Positions 41,001 through 49,286 are shown, counted from the first letter of the stretch. The stretch: DNA of 64,000 nt from Bilamarchaeum sp040758595 (GCA_040758595.1 JBFLVJ010000006.1:1-64000), one strand, 5' to 3'. A program made the numbers and translations. Notes: generated by a model from the sequence alone, not told the origin.

Positions 41001-44000
41001 GCCTTCGCAAGCGCTGCCTCGGCTTTCGCTACCTGCCTCTCCAGCCGATGCACATTGGATTCGGCTTCGGTCACCCTGGTCTGGAGCTTGGCCCTGCCCT
41101 GGGATGCCTGTCCCTCCAGCATCTCGACCAGGAGAGGCATCTCCTCCCTGAATCCTCTCTTGGCCAGCGCCGCCCTGTAAGTGTCGACGGACATGCGCTG
41201 CTGGCCGGCTGCCTTGAGCGTGGCTTCGTTGACCCTCGGCTCGATGCGGGCCAGTGCCTGGTTCGTCCCTTCCCTTGCCAGGGCCCTGAAAGCGTCCCGG
41301 ACGTTCTGGTTGGAATATATCTTCGTGAGCAGGGCCCAGAGCGCGGTCCTTTCGGATATCTGCGTTGTCCGGTCGTGGATCCTCCTCCAGACGGCCTTGA
41401 CGATATCGGCCAGTCTTTGGGGAGCCATGCGGACCGCGCCTGCAATCGCCTGCATCTCCTGGGCGCTCAGCTCTCCGCTTCTGGCCAGATGTGCCAGGTA
41501 TGCCGCCTGTTGGTCTGGATGTATCGTGTTGCTGACGAGCTCGCGCAGCGCCGGCTCGATGACCTTCGTGAGATCGGATGAGAGCTCTGCGGTAGCTTTT
41601 CTTGCCGCTTCCTCCGCGGCTTTCGTGTCCGCGCGTTTCTGCTGTGCGCTCTGCACCTTGTTGTGTATCCATTCGCGGATCGGGCCCCGCTCCTTGCGCA
41701 TCACTATCGGCTCTGCAGGGCTTCCCCTAGTCCCTGCGCCAGCAGGTGCGCCGCCTGCTGTCGGCTGGACGGTCCCCGGGGCGATCTCGGCCGGGCCTTT
41801 GCCCCCACCGGCGCTGGCTCTGGTTTGCATCGTTCCGGGGGTTCCGGGTTTAGTCGTTCTGAGCACTATCGGCTGCCCTTCCGCTCCGGCGGCCATCAGA
41901 AGCTGCTCCTGATAGACTGCGGTCGCGCGGTTCTCGGCCGCGAGCACTTCCTTGGGCATCGCGCTCCTGAGATCCGCCCTTCCCTTCTCTATGTATCTGT
42001 TGGCGAAAGCGTTGTCCCAGACATTGTTCTGTATCGCATCCCTCACCGCGCTGTTCCTCACAAGACCGTCTATCACTTCCGCGGTCTTGGGGTTCTCTGC
42101 GCGCAGGGTCTCGAGCCTCGCTCTTGCCATCGCTCTCGCGTTGAGCTCCGCCCTGGTCCCTCCATCGGGTCTCATCAAATCCCCGAGGAACTGCCTGAGC
42201 GGCCCGAGGCCTTCCTGGCCAGAGAGCCAGGACGCGGTCTCCCTTTCTATGGGCTTCCCTCCGCCTCCTTTGGGCGGAGTCGGTCCCTGCTCGAACGACT
42301 TGAGCGCGCGCATTATCGCGAAGTCCGCGGTCTCAGGCATCGTCCCTTTCGAGATGCCGATCTGCACGTCCTTCCTTCCGGCCAGGCTCGTTATCGCATC
42401 CCTCATGTTCGTGGGGATGCCCTCCATCATCTTGGCCATTCCGGCGCTATCCGCCCTGGCGAACCTGGCCAGGAACGCCACCAGCCCTTCCCGGGTCGTC
42501 AGCGGCTCCCATGCCTTCGCGCGGCCCTTTCCGGTGATCTCCACCTGGATCGGAGCCCCCTCGGACTGCGCCCTCTCGAGCGATCGGAGCACGAAATCGT
42601 TCTCGGCTTGCCGAAGCGCGGCCTTGCGGGCCCGGCTTCCCCTCACAACCGCGACACCCCCGACAACGGCCGGGAAGAGCGCCATGCTTGCTAGGAAGAT
42701 GCCCTCTTTCATCTGGCCCTTATTGAATGCCTGGTATGATTGGACGCCTGCATAACCCATGAATCCGAGCCCGATTCCGAGCAAGGCGAATTCGGTGACG
42801 GTCGCGGCCCTGGCGAAAGCGGCTGCCCTGGACACATTGCCTGCGCTCTTCAGCGCCTCCGCGCTGAATCTGAACGTGTTGGCGAGCCCTGCGAATCCCA
42901 TGGTGGCGATGGTCACGCCCAGCATGGCCCACGACTCCCAGCTCGCGCTTCCCTTGACAGATATCTGGCTTGCCACGTTGTCCCATGCCATGGTGGCGAA
43001 GAGCGCTCCTCCTGCGAACGGGTTCACCAGGCCGACCGCGAGAGCGAACCCTGCGGTCGCCACGTTGCCCCAGAACGCCGCGTCATCGGACCTTTTGAGC
43101 AGCTGCTTCATCATGGCACCCTGCTCCTTTATCAGCTGGTCCGCCCACTTGAAATCCGCCTTGTATGCGACGTATCTGGCGTTATCGAGGATCTCGTACT
43201 GGAGCTTGGATAGGTTCGCGAATAGCTTCTGGCTCACGTTGGGAGAAGGCACGCCGAAGACCGACACCTCGACATTGATGAGCGAATGCAGCATCCTCTG
43301 CCTCCTGGCCGCGCTATCCTTCGAGAAATCGCCCACCAGAATCTCCTTGAAGAACTGGTCCATGATGTTCTCGTAGCCCAGCCTGTAATTCCATCTGGCG
43401 GCCTTGATGTCGGATTGGCCCTGCGCGCTGTAGGCCGCGAGCGCGACCTTCCTCCATCTGCTGTAATCTCCGAAAGCGGCCGCGACCGACTTCGGGCTGT
43501 TCTGCGCGTAGAGCACCAGGTCGATGGTCTTGAGCAGCGCTTTCTCGGCCTGCTCCATTGCGGCCTTCGCCTGCCCGGCCCTGACCCCGCTTCCGGCGCC
43601 CATCTTCTTGGCATAGTCACGCTGCCTCGTGAGCTGCTCGGCCAGGAAATTGTATGCCCGGACGCGCTTGAGCGTGCTGCCATAGATGGTGACTATCTGC
43701 ATGCACTCATTGAGCGGGATAGCCCCGCCGCTCGTGCGCAGCGCTTTGAGCCTCGCGCTCATCCGCCTGACGATGCCATCGAAATTATCCAGGCTCCTCT
43801 TGATGGCGGGCTTGTCGGCGTAAGGACCTATCTGTTTTTTCACGAGCGCGACATCCACCCTCTCCATCCTGGCTATCCAGAGGTCGACGGCCTCTCTTCT
43901 TGCCACGCGGCCGGAGACGAGCCCGAGCCTCCTCCCGAACGCCTTCTCGGCCCTCAGGTACCCCTGGACGTTTCCGCGGTTTGCAGCGCTTTCCATGTCC

Positions 44001-46534
44001 TTCAGAAGCTGCTCCAGCGTCTTTCCGCCAGAGAGCAGTCTGTCGTCCGGATTCTGCTTCTCATATGCTCTGACCTTGGCCAGATCCAGATAGGCGGCAT
44101 ACCTGCCATCGGCGCCCTGCTCTCCCATCGGAATCTTCCCGAGGGTCTCTTGCTTTCCCTTGATGAACGGCTCGGATCCGTGATACCTGGTGTTCCAGTC
44201 CGTATACGCTTCCTGGAGCTGGGATGTCCTTGCGATGAGCAATGTCCCGCGGTCGAAAATCTGCGCAGCCGCCGTGCTATCCTGGGCGCTCTTGGAGGCC
44301 ATCTCCTTCTTGATGCCCTCCAGCATGAACGAGACTCCGGCAGAATGACCCGGGAACGCGGGATGCGCCATCCGGTATCTCCAGCCCTGCCTCCTTCCGG
44401 GCTCCCACTTCCCGTAGAACTCCTCGACCATGTTCAGCAAGCTATACGCGCCCCTGAAATCTCCTGCCTTCGCCCTCCTCATGACGGCCGCGTACGCCTC
44501 GACTATCGTGGCATGGCCCAGCGGTCTCGTGCGCGCCTCGTATGTCAGCGATTTGATGGTGTTCTCTATGCATGCCGTCTGGGCCAGCTTGAAGCTGGCC
44601 ATGAACGTGTCCTCTATGCCCTTGCCGTCCACATCCGGTTTGCCCGTCACTACGGAATCCACCGCTCTCTGCATGCCCTGGACGCTCTTGCCTCTCTCTT
44701 TCGGCACCGAATATACGACGCCTCTCTTGCCGCGCACCCCGAGCCGCTCCACCGCATCGGTGTACATCACCAGCAGCGTGAGCAGCCTCCTCCCTTCCTG
44801 CACCTGGCCATTCCGGGCGAACTCATCTGTCTTACCGAGCCCGCTCTCTATCGTCTTGAGGTACTCCTTCATGCCGGTCTTCGACCAGTCCGCTATCGCT
44901 CTCCTGTATCTCGATATCTCTCCGGCGAAAGCATGCGCGGCAACCGCGTTGTCGAACATGGCCTGCGCGTCCTTGCTTCCGCTCCTCTCGGCCATCAGCG
45001 CATCGTCCATGGCCTTGGCGGCAGTCCAGCTCTTGCTTCCGTACTGGAGCATGAACGCGCTGTACGCCCTGGCCATCCCCAGCGCCCTCTGCGCGCCTGC
45101 CAGATCCCCCTTCTCCATCCTGCTCCTGATGAGCGGCAGGACCGACATGAGTATCTTCCTTCTGGCAAGGGAGCCTATCCTGCTGAAATCCATCGCGAGC
45201 CTGTCCGCTTCGAGAAGCATGGAGCCCAGCTCCACCTGCCTCGAATAGCCCGCCATCATGCCTGAAGTGAGCGCGCGTCCGTGGCGGACGGCATCGCGCA
45301 TCTTCCAGTATGATGGGAGGTAATCGCGCGCTCCGCGCTCGCTCACTCCTGCGGCGTTGCTCTCGAGCATACCCATGGCGAGCGCGAGATTGGCCAGAGC
45401 CGGTTCATCCTGCCTCAGCAGGGCGAGCGCGCGGCTGCCGTACCAGGTCGGCGTCCCGATCTTCCCGACCGCGCCTTCTCCGCGCAGGCTTTGGGCCTGC
45501 TTCTCCAGCGCAGAGAGCCATTCGCTGGCGCTCATAGGGGCGTCGCGCCCCTCGACTAGCATGTAGTGCCGTTTCGAGAGCTCTGACATCTCGGCTTGGG
45601 CGAGGAGCTCCCCTTTCTGCGCCTTGGAGAGCATCTTCGCCACATCTGCCTTGAGCGAACCGAGGCTCTGCCTCATCTGCAGTTCGGTCGTCTCCTTGAG
45701 CTTGGTGTCTATGGCGGCTACCCACCCTGCGAGCACCATCACGTTGTGCCTCTTGAGCTGGGCCGCTATGCTCTTCACATTCCGTTCGAAACCGCGGAGC
45801 ATCCTCTCGTCTTCTTCGGCATCTTTCTTGGAGTACTCCTTTCCGCTTCTGGCCTGGTCCCCCTTATCCACGATGAACCTGAGCAGCGAGTCCCGCTCCA
45901 GCTTCACCGGGAGGCTGTCGGTGTTGTAGAGCTGCGCGTTGGCGACGTATATCTCCGCTGCCCTCACGGAAGCCTTGAATATGCCCTCGCTCTTCGTCCC
46001 GATCGTGCGCACGGCGGCTGCGAGCGAATCGAGCACCAGCCCGTATGGATCCGGGGCATCGCCTATCCTGATGCTCTGGGGGATCCCAAGCCTGAGCATG
46101 TCTGTCTGCAGGATCATGACCCTGCCGATGGCATCGGTCTGCCTTTTCACCATGTCGAGGCTCGTCCAGAGCTTGGCAAGCTCGCCGTCTCTGCCGGCGT
46201 TCCGCGCATCCTCCACCGTCTTCTTCAACCATGCCACATAGTCGCCGAAGCGGTGGCCTACCAACGGCAGGTTCGCGATGGGCAGGTTCTCGATGGCTTT
46301 GTTGATGCGGTCGCAGCGGTCGTCGATATAATTCCGGTAACGGGCATCCTTCAAATCCGGCTTCTTGATTTTGATGGAGCCGGCGAAATCCTGCAGCGAT
46401 TTTATCGCCCCTGTCGCCTGGGCAAGACCCTTCTCCAGCGTCACGAGCTGCTGCTTGAGCATCTCCACTTTGGTGGGGATGACCGCTATCGGGACCTCCT
46501 CCCTCTTTCGGACAGATATCTGACGACCAGCCAT
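38048..46534 (-). CDS. giant helical protein with internal membrane segments
   Basis: 2828 residues, not recognised. No signal peptide. Residues 1-1150 are helical, largely coiled-coil-like. Four hydrophobic segments lie at about 1153-1180 (FALAVGLVNPFAGGALFATMAW), 1200-1220, 1251-1272 and 1275-1300, and one at about 2134-2160 (FVLQAAFWAATGYAAYRLFKWMF). A Gly/Pro/Ala linker lies near 1550-1600 (PGTMQTRASAGGGKGP) and a heptad-rich helix near 1800-1870 (VTEAESNVHRLERQVAKAEAALAKA). The last 600 residues are soluble and helical. GAGGTGA precedes ATG 46534. It lies between a 101-aa gene (9-nt gap) and the SGNH gene (overlap). A membrane scaffold is plausible but unproven. Confidence 0.75.
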   Translation of the reverse strand: MAGRQISVRKREEVPIAVIPTKVEMLKQQLVTLEKGLAQATGAIKSLQDFAGSIKIKKPDLKDARYRNYIDDRCDRINKAIENLPIANLPLVGHRFGDYVAWLKKTVEDARNAGRDGELAKLWTSLDMVKRQTDAIGRVMILQTDMLRLGIPQSIRIGDAPDPYGLVLDSLAAAVRTIGTKSEGIFKASVRAAEIYVANAQLYNTDSLPVKLERDSLLRFIVDKGDQARSGKEYSKKDAEEDERMLRGFERNVKSIAAQLKRHNVMVLAGWVAAIDTKLKETTELQMRQSLGSLKADVAKMLSKAQKGELLAQAEMSELSKRHYMLVEGRDAPMSASEWLSALEKQAQSLRGEGAVGKIGTPTWYGSRALALLRQDEPALANLALAMGMLESNAAGVSERGARDYLPSYWKMRDAVRHGRALTSGMMAGYSRQVELGSMLLEADRLAMDFSRIGSLARRKILMSVLPLIRSRMEKGDLAGAQRALGMARAYSAFMLQYGSKSWTAAKAMDDALMAERSGSKDAQAMFDNAVAAHAFAGEISRYRRAIADWSKTGMKEYLKTIESGLGKTDEFARNGQVQEGRRLLTLLVMYTDAVERLGVRGKRGVVYSVPKERGKSVQGMQRAVDSVVTGKPDVDGKGIEDTFMASFKLAQTACIENTIKSLTYEARTRPLGHATIVEAYAAVMRRAKAGDFRGAYSLLNMVEEFYGKWEPGRRQGWRYRMAHPAFPGHSAGVSFMLEGIKKEMASKSAQDSTAAAQIFDRGTLLIARTSQLQEAYTDWNTRYHGSEPFIKGKQETLGKIPMGEQGADGRYAAYLDLAKVRAYEKQNPDDRLLSGGKTLEQLLKDMESAANRGNVQGYLRAEKAFGRRLGLVSGRVARREAVDLWIARMERVDVALVKKQIGPYADKPAIKRSLDNFDGIVRRMSARLKALRTSGGAIPLNECMQIVTIYGSTLKRVRAYNFLAEQLTRQRDYAKKMGAGSGVRAGQAKAAMEQAEKALLKTIDLVLYAQNSPKSVAAAFGDYSRWRKVALAAYSAQGQSDIKAARWNYRLGYENIMDQFFKEILVGDFSKDSAARRQRMLHSLINVEVSVFGVPSPNVSQKLFANLSKLQYEILDNARYVAYKADFKWADQLIKEQGAMMKQLLKRSDDAAFWGNVATAGFALAVGLVNPFAGGALFATMAWDNVASQISVKGSASWESWAMLGVTIATMGFAGLANTFRFSAEALKSAGNVSRAAAFARAATVTEFALLGIGLGFMGYAGVQSYQAFNKGQMKEGIFLASMALFPAVVGGVAVVRGSRARKAALRQAENDFVLRSLERAQSEGAPIQVEITGKGRAKAWEPLTTREGLVAFLARFARADSAGMAKMMEGIPTNMRDAITSLAGRKDVQIGISKGTMPETADFAIMRALKSFEQGPTPPKGGGGKPIERETASWLSGQEGLGPLRQFLGDLMRPDGGTRAELNARAMARARLETLRAENPKTAEVIDGLVRNSAVRDAIQNNVWDNAFANRYIEKGRADLRSAMPKEVLAAENRATAVYQEQLLMAAGAEGQPIVLRTTKPGTPGTMQTRASAGGGKGPAEIAPGTVQPTAGGAPAGAGTRGSPAEPIVMRKERGPIREWIHNKVQSAQQKRADTKAAEEAARKATAELSSDLTKVIEPALRELVSNTIHPDQQAAYLAHLARSGELSAQEMQAIAGAVRMAPQRLADIVKAVWRRIHDRTTQISERTALWALLTKIYSNQNVRDAFRALAREGTNQALARIEPRVNEATLKAAGQQRMSVDTYRAALAKRGFREEMPLLVEMLEGQASQGRAKLQTRVTEAESNVHRLERQVAKAEAALAKAPSQRRQAAAVALRQKLLAAQTELAQLREQVAHPDNAPLAYTQRLLGIELTPAQRVAALKKLMDSGLVSGGDVIFEVQNAFMVAANRLQNMDVANKPVAKAMRGELERSLNTENMAMGLDDSLALALRSEEVVNAITKGQPARAKGLYLAAVKEGSLNEILAKLKDVLGDAQMKQITEFVERARQQLGGQYTTLNGLAEKYTNAVGEGDLLISAVGTQTVPVMYRMMAFWERAWASNWLKVPLLRWWSVDGRYYSMSTQYFLRKGLKVLRETPRSAWWDRGYGATKQFVLQAAFWAATGYAAYRLFKWMFIAEPEKVVDRCKRDYGIACTVEQVRYIQQKPAFFSYLSRKLLVGSERRPGSPEALKRALESDQWHLNIPRLGEIIDIGKEMDSRLSEVNALIKSYRTGSADEKAEARGKLSALLGRWGITIEAMEKKLAEKARYDLPQKLEITDMVDLSRGHFRGKGLMVNTKDVIIEQFLTDAGIPFKRGQGVAKFLVENTDMYIGMWELVQKGNLPRTYIRDALTAISAQDAAQSIRKEAEQRKVKLADAIATALTAKGLYIETAVPQGSFMDRLDAGAVREPDQKARAAMQNLLKGYLANKEAVAKLNSFIIKNDEEVYGDRAALAKWILAYTGKDAVAEARKLGYVGPVSLVGIRRFSSALQTEIVKLVNERSNERNQGIMAWVKANYTDITDLASILQHLVAQGAAQGWTAADYYDGNSRKGQLVAMEPVFIQKDKGWLRRPSKFERQRLKRLVSPKKNAAIFEGLDREGQIRMLKSMTAKDRAMMMRAFTPKQRQLYEQLPQDVRIISGAGLSAVTPRIAPGRGVKSGPAIHKLQEAKALIKPEMEAFYKSADGKELERYLKAMMSSIWKQEKERIPILTIYHRAMGGIGELTPEMIKEYSHQWRVPQVLDYMNALVKSEAYLTLSGKKVSGAQMLRSAGFSGKMEGGILKITIGDPSPKSLHAYIKTYVITPTWKGG

Positions 46535-46543
46535 TTTTTCACC

Positions 46544-46849
46544 TCAGGAATATGATCTGCAGATGAGGACGAATTCCTCGAGCCTCTCCATCCTCTCCTC
46601 GTCGCTGCCGCGCCCCCGGCCCGTCAGCGCCTTGCGCTGCCATTCGGATAGCGCCCTGTGGAACTCCTTGATTTTCTCGACCTCTGGAAGGACCCCTCCG
46701 GATGCTATCTTGGATGCCTTCCATCTCGAGAGGAAATCCTCCAGCGCCTTCATGGTCTTATCGACACGCTTGAGCGTCTCCTCTTCGACGCTTGATATAT
46801 CAGAAGCAGAAAATTTTCTCTCCGTACCGGAAACAGATTCCCTCGCCAT
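46544..46849 (-). CDS. small helical protein, first gene of the giant-gene operon
   Basis: 101 residues, charged and helical (SSVEEETLKRVDKTMKALEDFLSRWK, VEKIKEFHRALSEWQRKAL), not recognised. GTG 46852 directly precedes ATG 46849; ATG is chosen. TATA-like GATTTAAAAG at 46880-46889 lies about 30 nt upstream. It is followed after 9 nt by the 2828-aa gene and may be a partner or chaperone for it. Confidence 0.65.
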   Translation of the reverse strand: MARESVSGTERKFSASDISSVEEETLKRVDKTMKALEDFLSRWKASKIASGGVLPEVEKIKEFHRALSEWQRKALTGRGRGSDEERMERLEEFVLICRSYS

Positions 46850-46879
46850 CACAGCACCAGAAATCTATGTCTATCTGGC

Positions 46880-46889
46880 CTTTTAAATC
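46880..46889 (-). promoter_or_regulatory. TATA box of the giant-gene operon
   Basis: GATTTAAAAG on the minus strand, about 30 nt from the first start codon, is the only clear promoter ahead of the 101-aa, 2828-aa and SGNH genes, implying a transcript of about 11 kb. Confidence 0.5.
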
Positions 46890-46908
46890 ATGCCGGTGCC
46901 CGCTCTCG

Positions 46909-47682
46909 TTAAACGGCCAATCTGAGGCTGTCCTTGGCAGCGATGGTCTTCACTCCGCTCTCCTCGCTTATCCGTCTGGCTTCTTCGCCAGGCCCGAGCC
47001 TGAGCATCTTTATCCCCATGTGTGTGATGGCCGCCATCTTAGGCTTGGCGGTCTTGAGGACATCTATCACCTCGTCGCTCGTCAGGTGACCGGTGTACTT
47101 ATCTGCCTTGGGCTTGATGCAGTTGACGATCAGCAGGTCGCAGTCCGAGAAATCCTTCCCAAGGCTATCGAGGTATTCGGTATCAGAGGTGTAGCCGAGG
47201 GTCTTGCCGTCCATAGCGAGCTTGAACCCGAAGGCGGTGGGCTCCTCATGCTTGACCTCGACCGGCTCCAGCGTGAAGCTGCCGCTCCTGGTCTTGAAGC
47301 TTTCCTTCTTCCCCCACTGCGCGACCACGGCCCGCTCGACCTTGGACTGGTGATATGCGCTGACTCCGCGATCCCCGCTCTCATCCCCTTCCATCGTGTG
47401 CCTGCTCCCGATTATGATGCCCCTCTTCTTGAGGCCGTATTGCGTCATCCCCTCGACCATGGCCATGGCATCGGTCATGTGGTCCACGTGGTTGTGCGTC
47501 ACGATTATGGCATCGAGATGGAGGGGGTTGAGCCTGTTCCTGACGGAATGGACGAGCGCGCCCGGACCGGGATCCACATGGATGTCCGCGGAGCGGGAGA
47601 GGATCCTGAAGCCCCCGGTCCCGCGCACCTGCCTTATCAGGTTCACCCGGCCGCCGCCGGTCCCGAGGAAAAAGATCTCCAT
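46909..47682 (-). CDS. metallo-beta-lactamase fold hydrolase (RNase Z-like)
   Basis: 257 residues from ATG 47682. The metal-binding THNHVDHMTD (HxHxDH) and later ligands YTSDTEY and ITHMGI are visible, with the N-terminal FFLGTGGGR strand typical of the beta-lactamase/RNase Z superfamily. It lacks an obvious tRNA-binding arm, so a phosphodiesterase or other hydrolase role is as likely as tRNA 3' processing. The frame extends to 47700 (TTG), but an AT-rich box at 47700-47715 favours 47682. Confidence 0.88.
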   Translation of the reverse strand: MEIFFLGTGGGRVNLIRQVRGTGGFRILSRSADIHVDPGPGALVHSVRNRLNPLHLDAIIVTHNHVDHMTDAMAMVEGMTQYGLKKRGIIIGSRHTMEGDESGDRGVSAYHQSKVERAVVAQWGKKESFKTRSGSFTLEPVEVKHEEPTAFGFKLAMDGKTLGYTSDTEYLDSLGKDFSDCDLLIVNCIKPKADKYTGHLTSDEVIDVLKTAKPKMAAITHMGIKMLRLGPGEEARRISEESGVKTIAAKDSLRLAV

Positions 47683-47713
47683 GATGGTCCTTCTGCGCAA
47701 AAACTAATAATCC

Positions 47714-47923
47714 ATGTGGAAACCCACGGATTTTTCCACGCATGATTATTATGCGTTGCATGTTCTGAACCTGCGGGATGATATGGACAAGATTTCCAAG
47801 GCGCTCAAAAAAAGCGAACTCACGGAAGAGGATGCGGAGCGGATAGGCCACAAAATCAAGCACGAGATGGCGAAACGGTTCCTGAAAAAAGGCAAGACGC
47901 GGAAGAGACCTCCCAAGCGATAA
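47714..47923 (+). CDS. small basic-tailed hypothetical protein
   Basis: 69 residues if started at ATG 47714; ATG 47783 (46 residues) is an alternative that lies about 30 nt after ATTATTATG. Helical (DDMDKISKALKKSELTEEDAERIGHKIKHEMAKRFL) with a very basic end (KKGKTRKRPPKR) that could bind nucleic acid. Divergent from the MBL gene and convergent with the tRNA thiolase gene (stops 2 nt apart). Confidence 0.45.
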   Translation: MWKPTDFSTHDYYALHVLNLRDDMDKISKALKKSELTEEDAERIGHKIKHEMAKRFLKKGKTRKRPPKR

Positions 47924-47924
47924 A

Positions 47925-49103
47925 TCACGATCTCTTCGTCCGTTTGCAGAACATGCACAGCTCTTTGGAGGAAGGCTCGCCGCACGACCGGCATTCCATG
48001 AGCGCCGCATCCGCGTATTTCCCCCGCAGGGCGCCTTCTATCTCCAGAAACGCGTTCACTATCTTGAATTTCGTCCCCGGATATCTCTCTTCGCTCTCGT
48101 TGAGCATCTTCCTGACATGGCCCCTGAACGCGAAGCGCGCATAGGGGCATTCCACGTGCTCGATGTCTATCCCCTTCATCATCGCGTAGAGCGCGTTCTC
48201 CTTCTCGGGCGTGAGCATGAGCGGCCGTATCCTCTCCACGAACCGCCCGCTCGAAGCCACCGGCTTGTACAGCCTCGCGAGCCTTGCCGGCTCGTTGCGC
48301 ATGATGTTCATGAGCACGGTCTGAGCCATGTCGTCGAGATTGTGCCCCAGCGCCAGCTTGGTCGCCTTGGCCTCCCTCGCCCCTTTGTTGAGCAGGTACC
48401 TGCGGAGCACGCCGCACTGGGTGCAGGGCAGCTGGTTTTGGGTTTCCGGTCTCGGGTTTAAGGTCTCCGGGAGAACGACGTATCGTTCTCCGGACCAGGG
48501 AAACGCTCCGCGTTTCTCCCGGTCTGGTTTCGAGTTTTGGGTTTCGGGTTTCGCGTTCATTTTGAACGCCGCAGCGTTCAAGATGTGCTCGCGGACTTGT
48601 CCGCGACATCCGCTCTCATGCTCAGCGTCCCGGTCCATCATCCCATCGAGCGTGTCGCCTGCGTCATCCTTGAAGCTCAGAACGACCTGCTCTATCCCGA
48701 GCTTTTCGCATTCCGTCCTCGCGATGCCGAGCGTCCGCGCGCGGTATCCTTTGATGCCTTCGTCTATGGTCACCGCCACCATCTCGAAAGGCAGGTCCTT
48801 CTTCAGCTCTGCGAGCGAATGAAGGAGCACGGTGCTGTCCTTCCCGCCGGACAATCCGACAGCCACCCGGTCGCCTTTCCGTAGCATGTTGTGCATGCGC
48901 ACGGTCTTGCGGAAGCGCTTGTCGAACATGCGGATGAAGTGCTCTTCGCAGAGGTGCTTGCTGGCATAGTGCAGGAACACCGCCCCTTCAGCGCCGCAAT
49001 GGCAAAACTGCGTTTCCGGTTTCCCGTTTCCGGCTTCCGGTCTTGGGTCCCGTGTTCCGGGTTTTGCGGTCCCGCGTTCCCTGTCTCCCGTCAAATCAGC
49101 CAC
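47925..49103 (-). CDS. tRNA 2-thiolation enzyme, Ncs6/TtuA family, carrying repeat-derived insertions
   Basis: 392 residues; family members are about 310-330. PP-loop GLSGGKDSTVLL at 83-94, cluster ligands CTQC (C227, C230) and the cysteine of VECPYARF, and a C-terminal zinc finger CRSCG...CMFCKR are present. The enzyme adenylates and thiolates tRNA. Two segments are additional: an N-terminal extension (about 1-32, ending GNGKPETQ) and an insertion of about 59 residues (about 166-224) just before CTQC, both encoded by heptanucleotide repeats and palindromes. The N-terminal zinc motif is C34-x-C36 rather than the usual C-x2-C. The frame stays open throughout, so the protein may still work. It overlaps the ubiquitin-like sulfur carrier gene by 8 nt. 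Confidence 0.9.
   Translation of the reverse strand: MADLTGDRERGTAKPGTRDPRPEAGNGKPETQFCHCGAEGAVFLHYASKHLCEEHFIRMFDKRFRKTVRMHNMLRKGDRVAVGLSGGKDSTVLLHSLAELKKDLPFEMVAVTIDEGIKGYRARTLGIARTECEKLGIEQVVLSFKDDAGDTLDGMMDRDAEHESGCRGQVREHILNAAAFKMNAKPETQNSKPDREKRGAFPWSGERYVVLPETLNPRPETQNQLPCTQCGVLRRYLLNKGAREAKATKLALGHNLDDMAQTVLMNIMRNEPARLARLYKPVASSGRFVERIRPLMLTPEKENALYAMMKGIDIEHVECPYARFAFRGHVRKMLNESEERYPGTKFKIVNAFLEIEGALRGKYADAALMECRSCGEPSSKELCMFCKRTKRS
48428..48606. repeat. repeat/palindrome insertion inside the tRNA thiolase gene
   Basis: Heptanucleotide tracts at 48428-48462 and 48518-48556 alternate with four palindromes: GGAGAACGA-CGTA-TCGTTCTCC (48470-48491), GAAACGC-TCC-GCGTTTC (48500-48516), TTGAACGC-CGCA-GCGTTCAA (48562-48581) and TCGCGGAC-TT-GTCCGCGA (48589-48606). 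Together they encode the extra segment of about 59 residues before the CxxC motif. Confidence 0.7.
49010..49092. repeat. heptanucleotide repeat at the 5' end of the tRNA thiolase gene
   Basis: About twelve consecutive 7-nt units such as GTTTCCG, GTTTCCC, GCTTCCG and GTCTTGG show the period most clearly of all loci. On the coding (minus) strand they encode the Lys/Pro/Glu/Thr-rich N-terminal extension. Confidence 0.7.
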
Positions 49104-49284
49104 CGAAAACTACCTTTATCACTTCTACCTTGTCGGAATCGGAGAGCATCCTGGTGTCCGGCACGAGCCTGCCGTTGACCTTGACCACCACCTCTTCCCG
49201 CATGACCTTGAGCTTCTTGAGGAGGCCGCAGACATCTCCTGAATACGCGACCCTCTTCTTATGGTTGTCCAAGACCACTTCCAT
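49096..49284 (-). CDS. ubiquitin-like sulfur carrier (Urm1/SAMP/ThiS-like)
   Basis: 62 residues with a beta-grasp pattern (MEVVLDNHKKRVAYSGDVCGLLKKL, EEVVVKVNGRLVPDTRMLSDSDKVEVIKVV) ending in the diglycine VFGG needed for C-terminal thiocarboxylation. It lies in an operon with the Ncs6/TtuA-type thiolase, so it most likely delivers sulfur for tRNA thiolation; protein conjugation as an archaeal SAMP is also possible. The stop overlaps the thiolase start by 8 nt. The activating E1-like enzyme is not in the window. Confidence 0.9.
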   Translation of the reverse strand: MEVVLDNHKKRVAYSGDVCGLLKKLKVMREEVVVKVNGRLVPDTRMLSDSDKVEVIKVVFGG

Positions 49285-49286
49285 GC

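Noticed and set aside
41663..45265. Several long plus-strand open frames opposite the giant genes
   Set aside because: They lie wholly antisense to continuous coding frames of 2828 residues and show no motifs, start signals or domain patterns; GC-rich sequence produces such shadows.
38048..46534. Phage tail tape-measure protein or prophage
   Set aside because: The length and internal membrane helices recall tape measures, but no capsid, tail, terminase or integrase genes are nearby and the neighbours are housekeeping genes.
49010..49092. CRISPR array or telomere-like repeat
   Set aside because: Units are 7 nt, degenerate and contiguous, with no constant repeat separated by spacers, and many tracts occur inside the chromosome.
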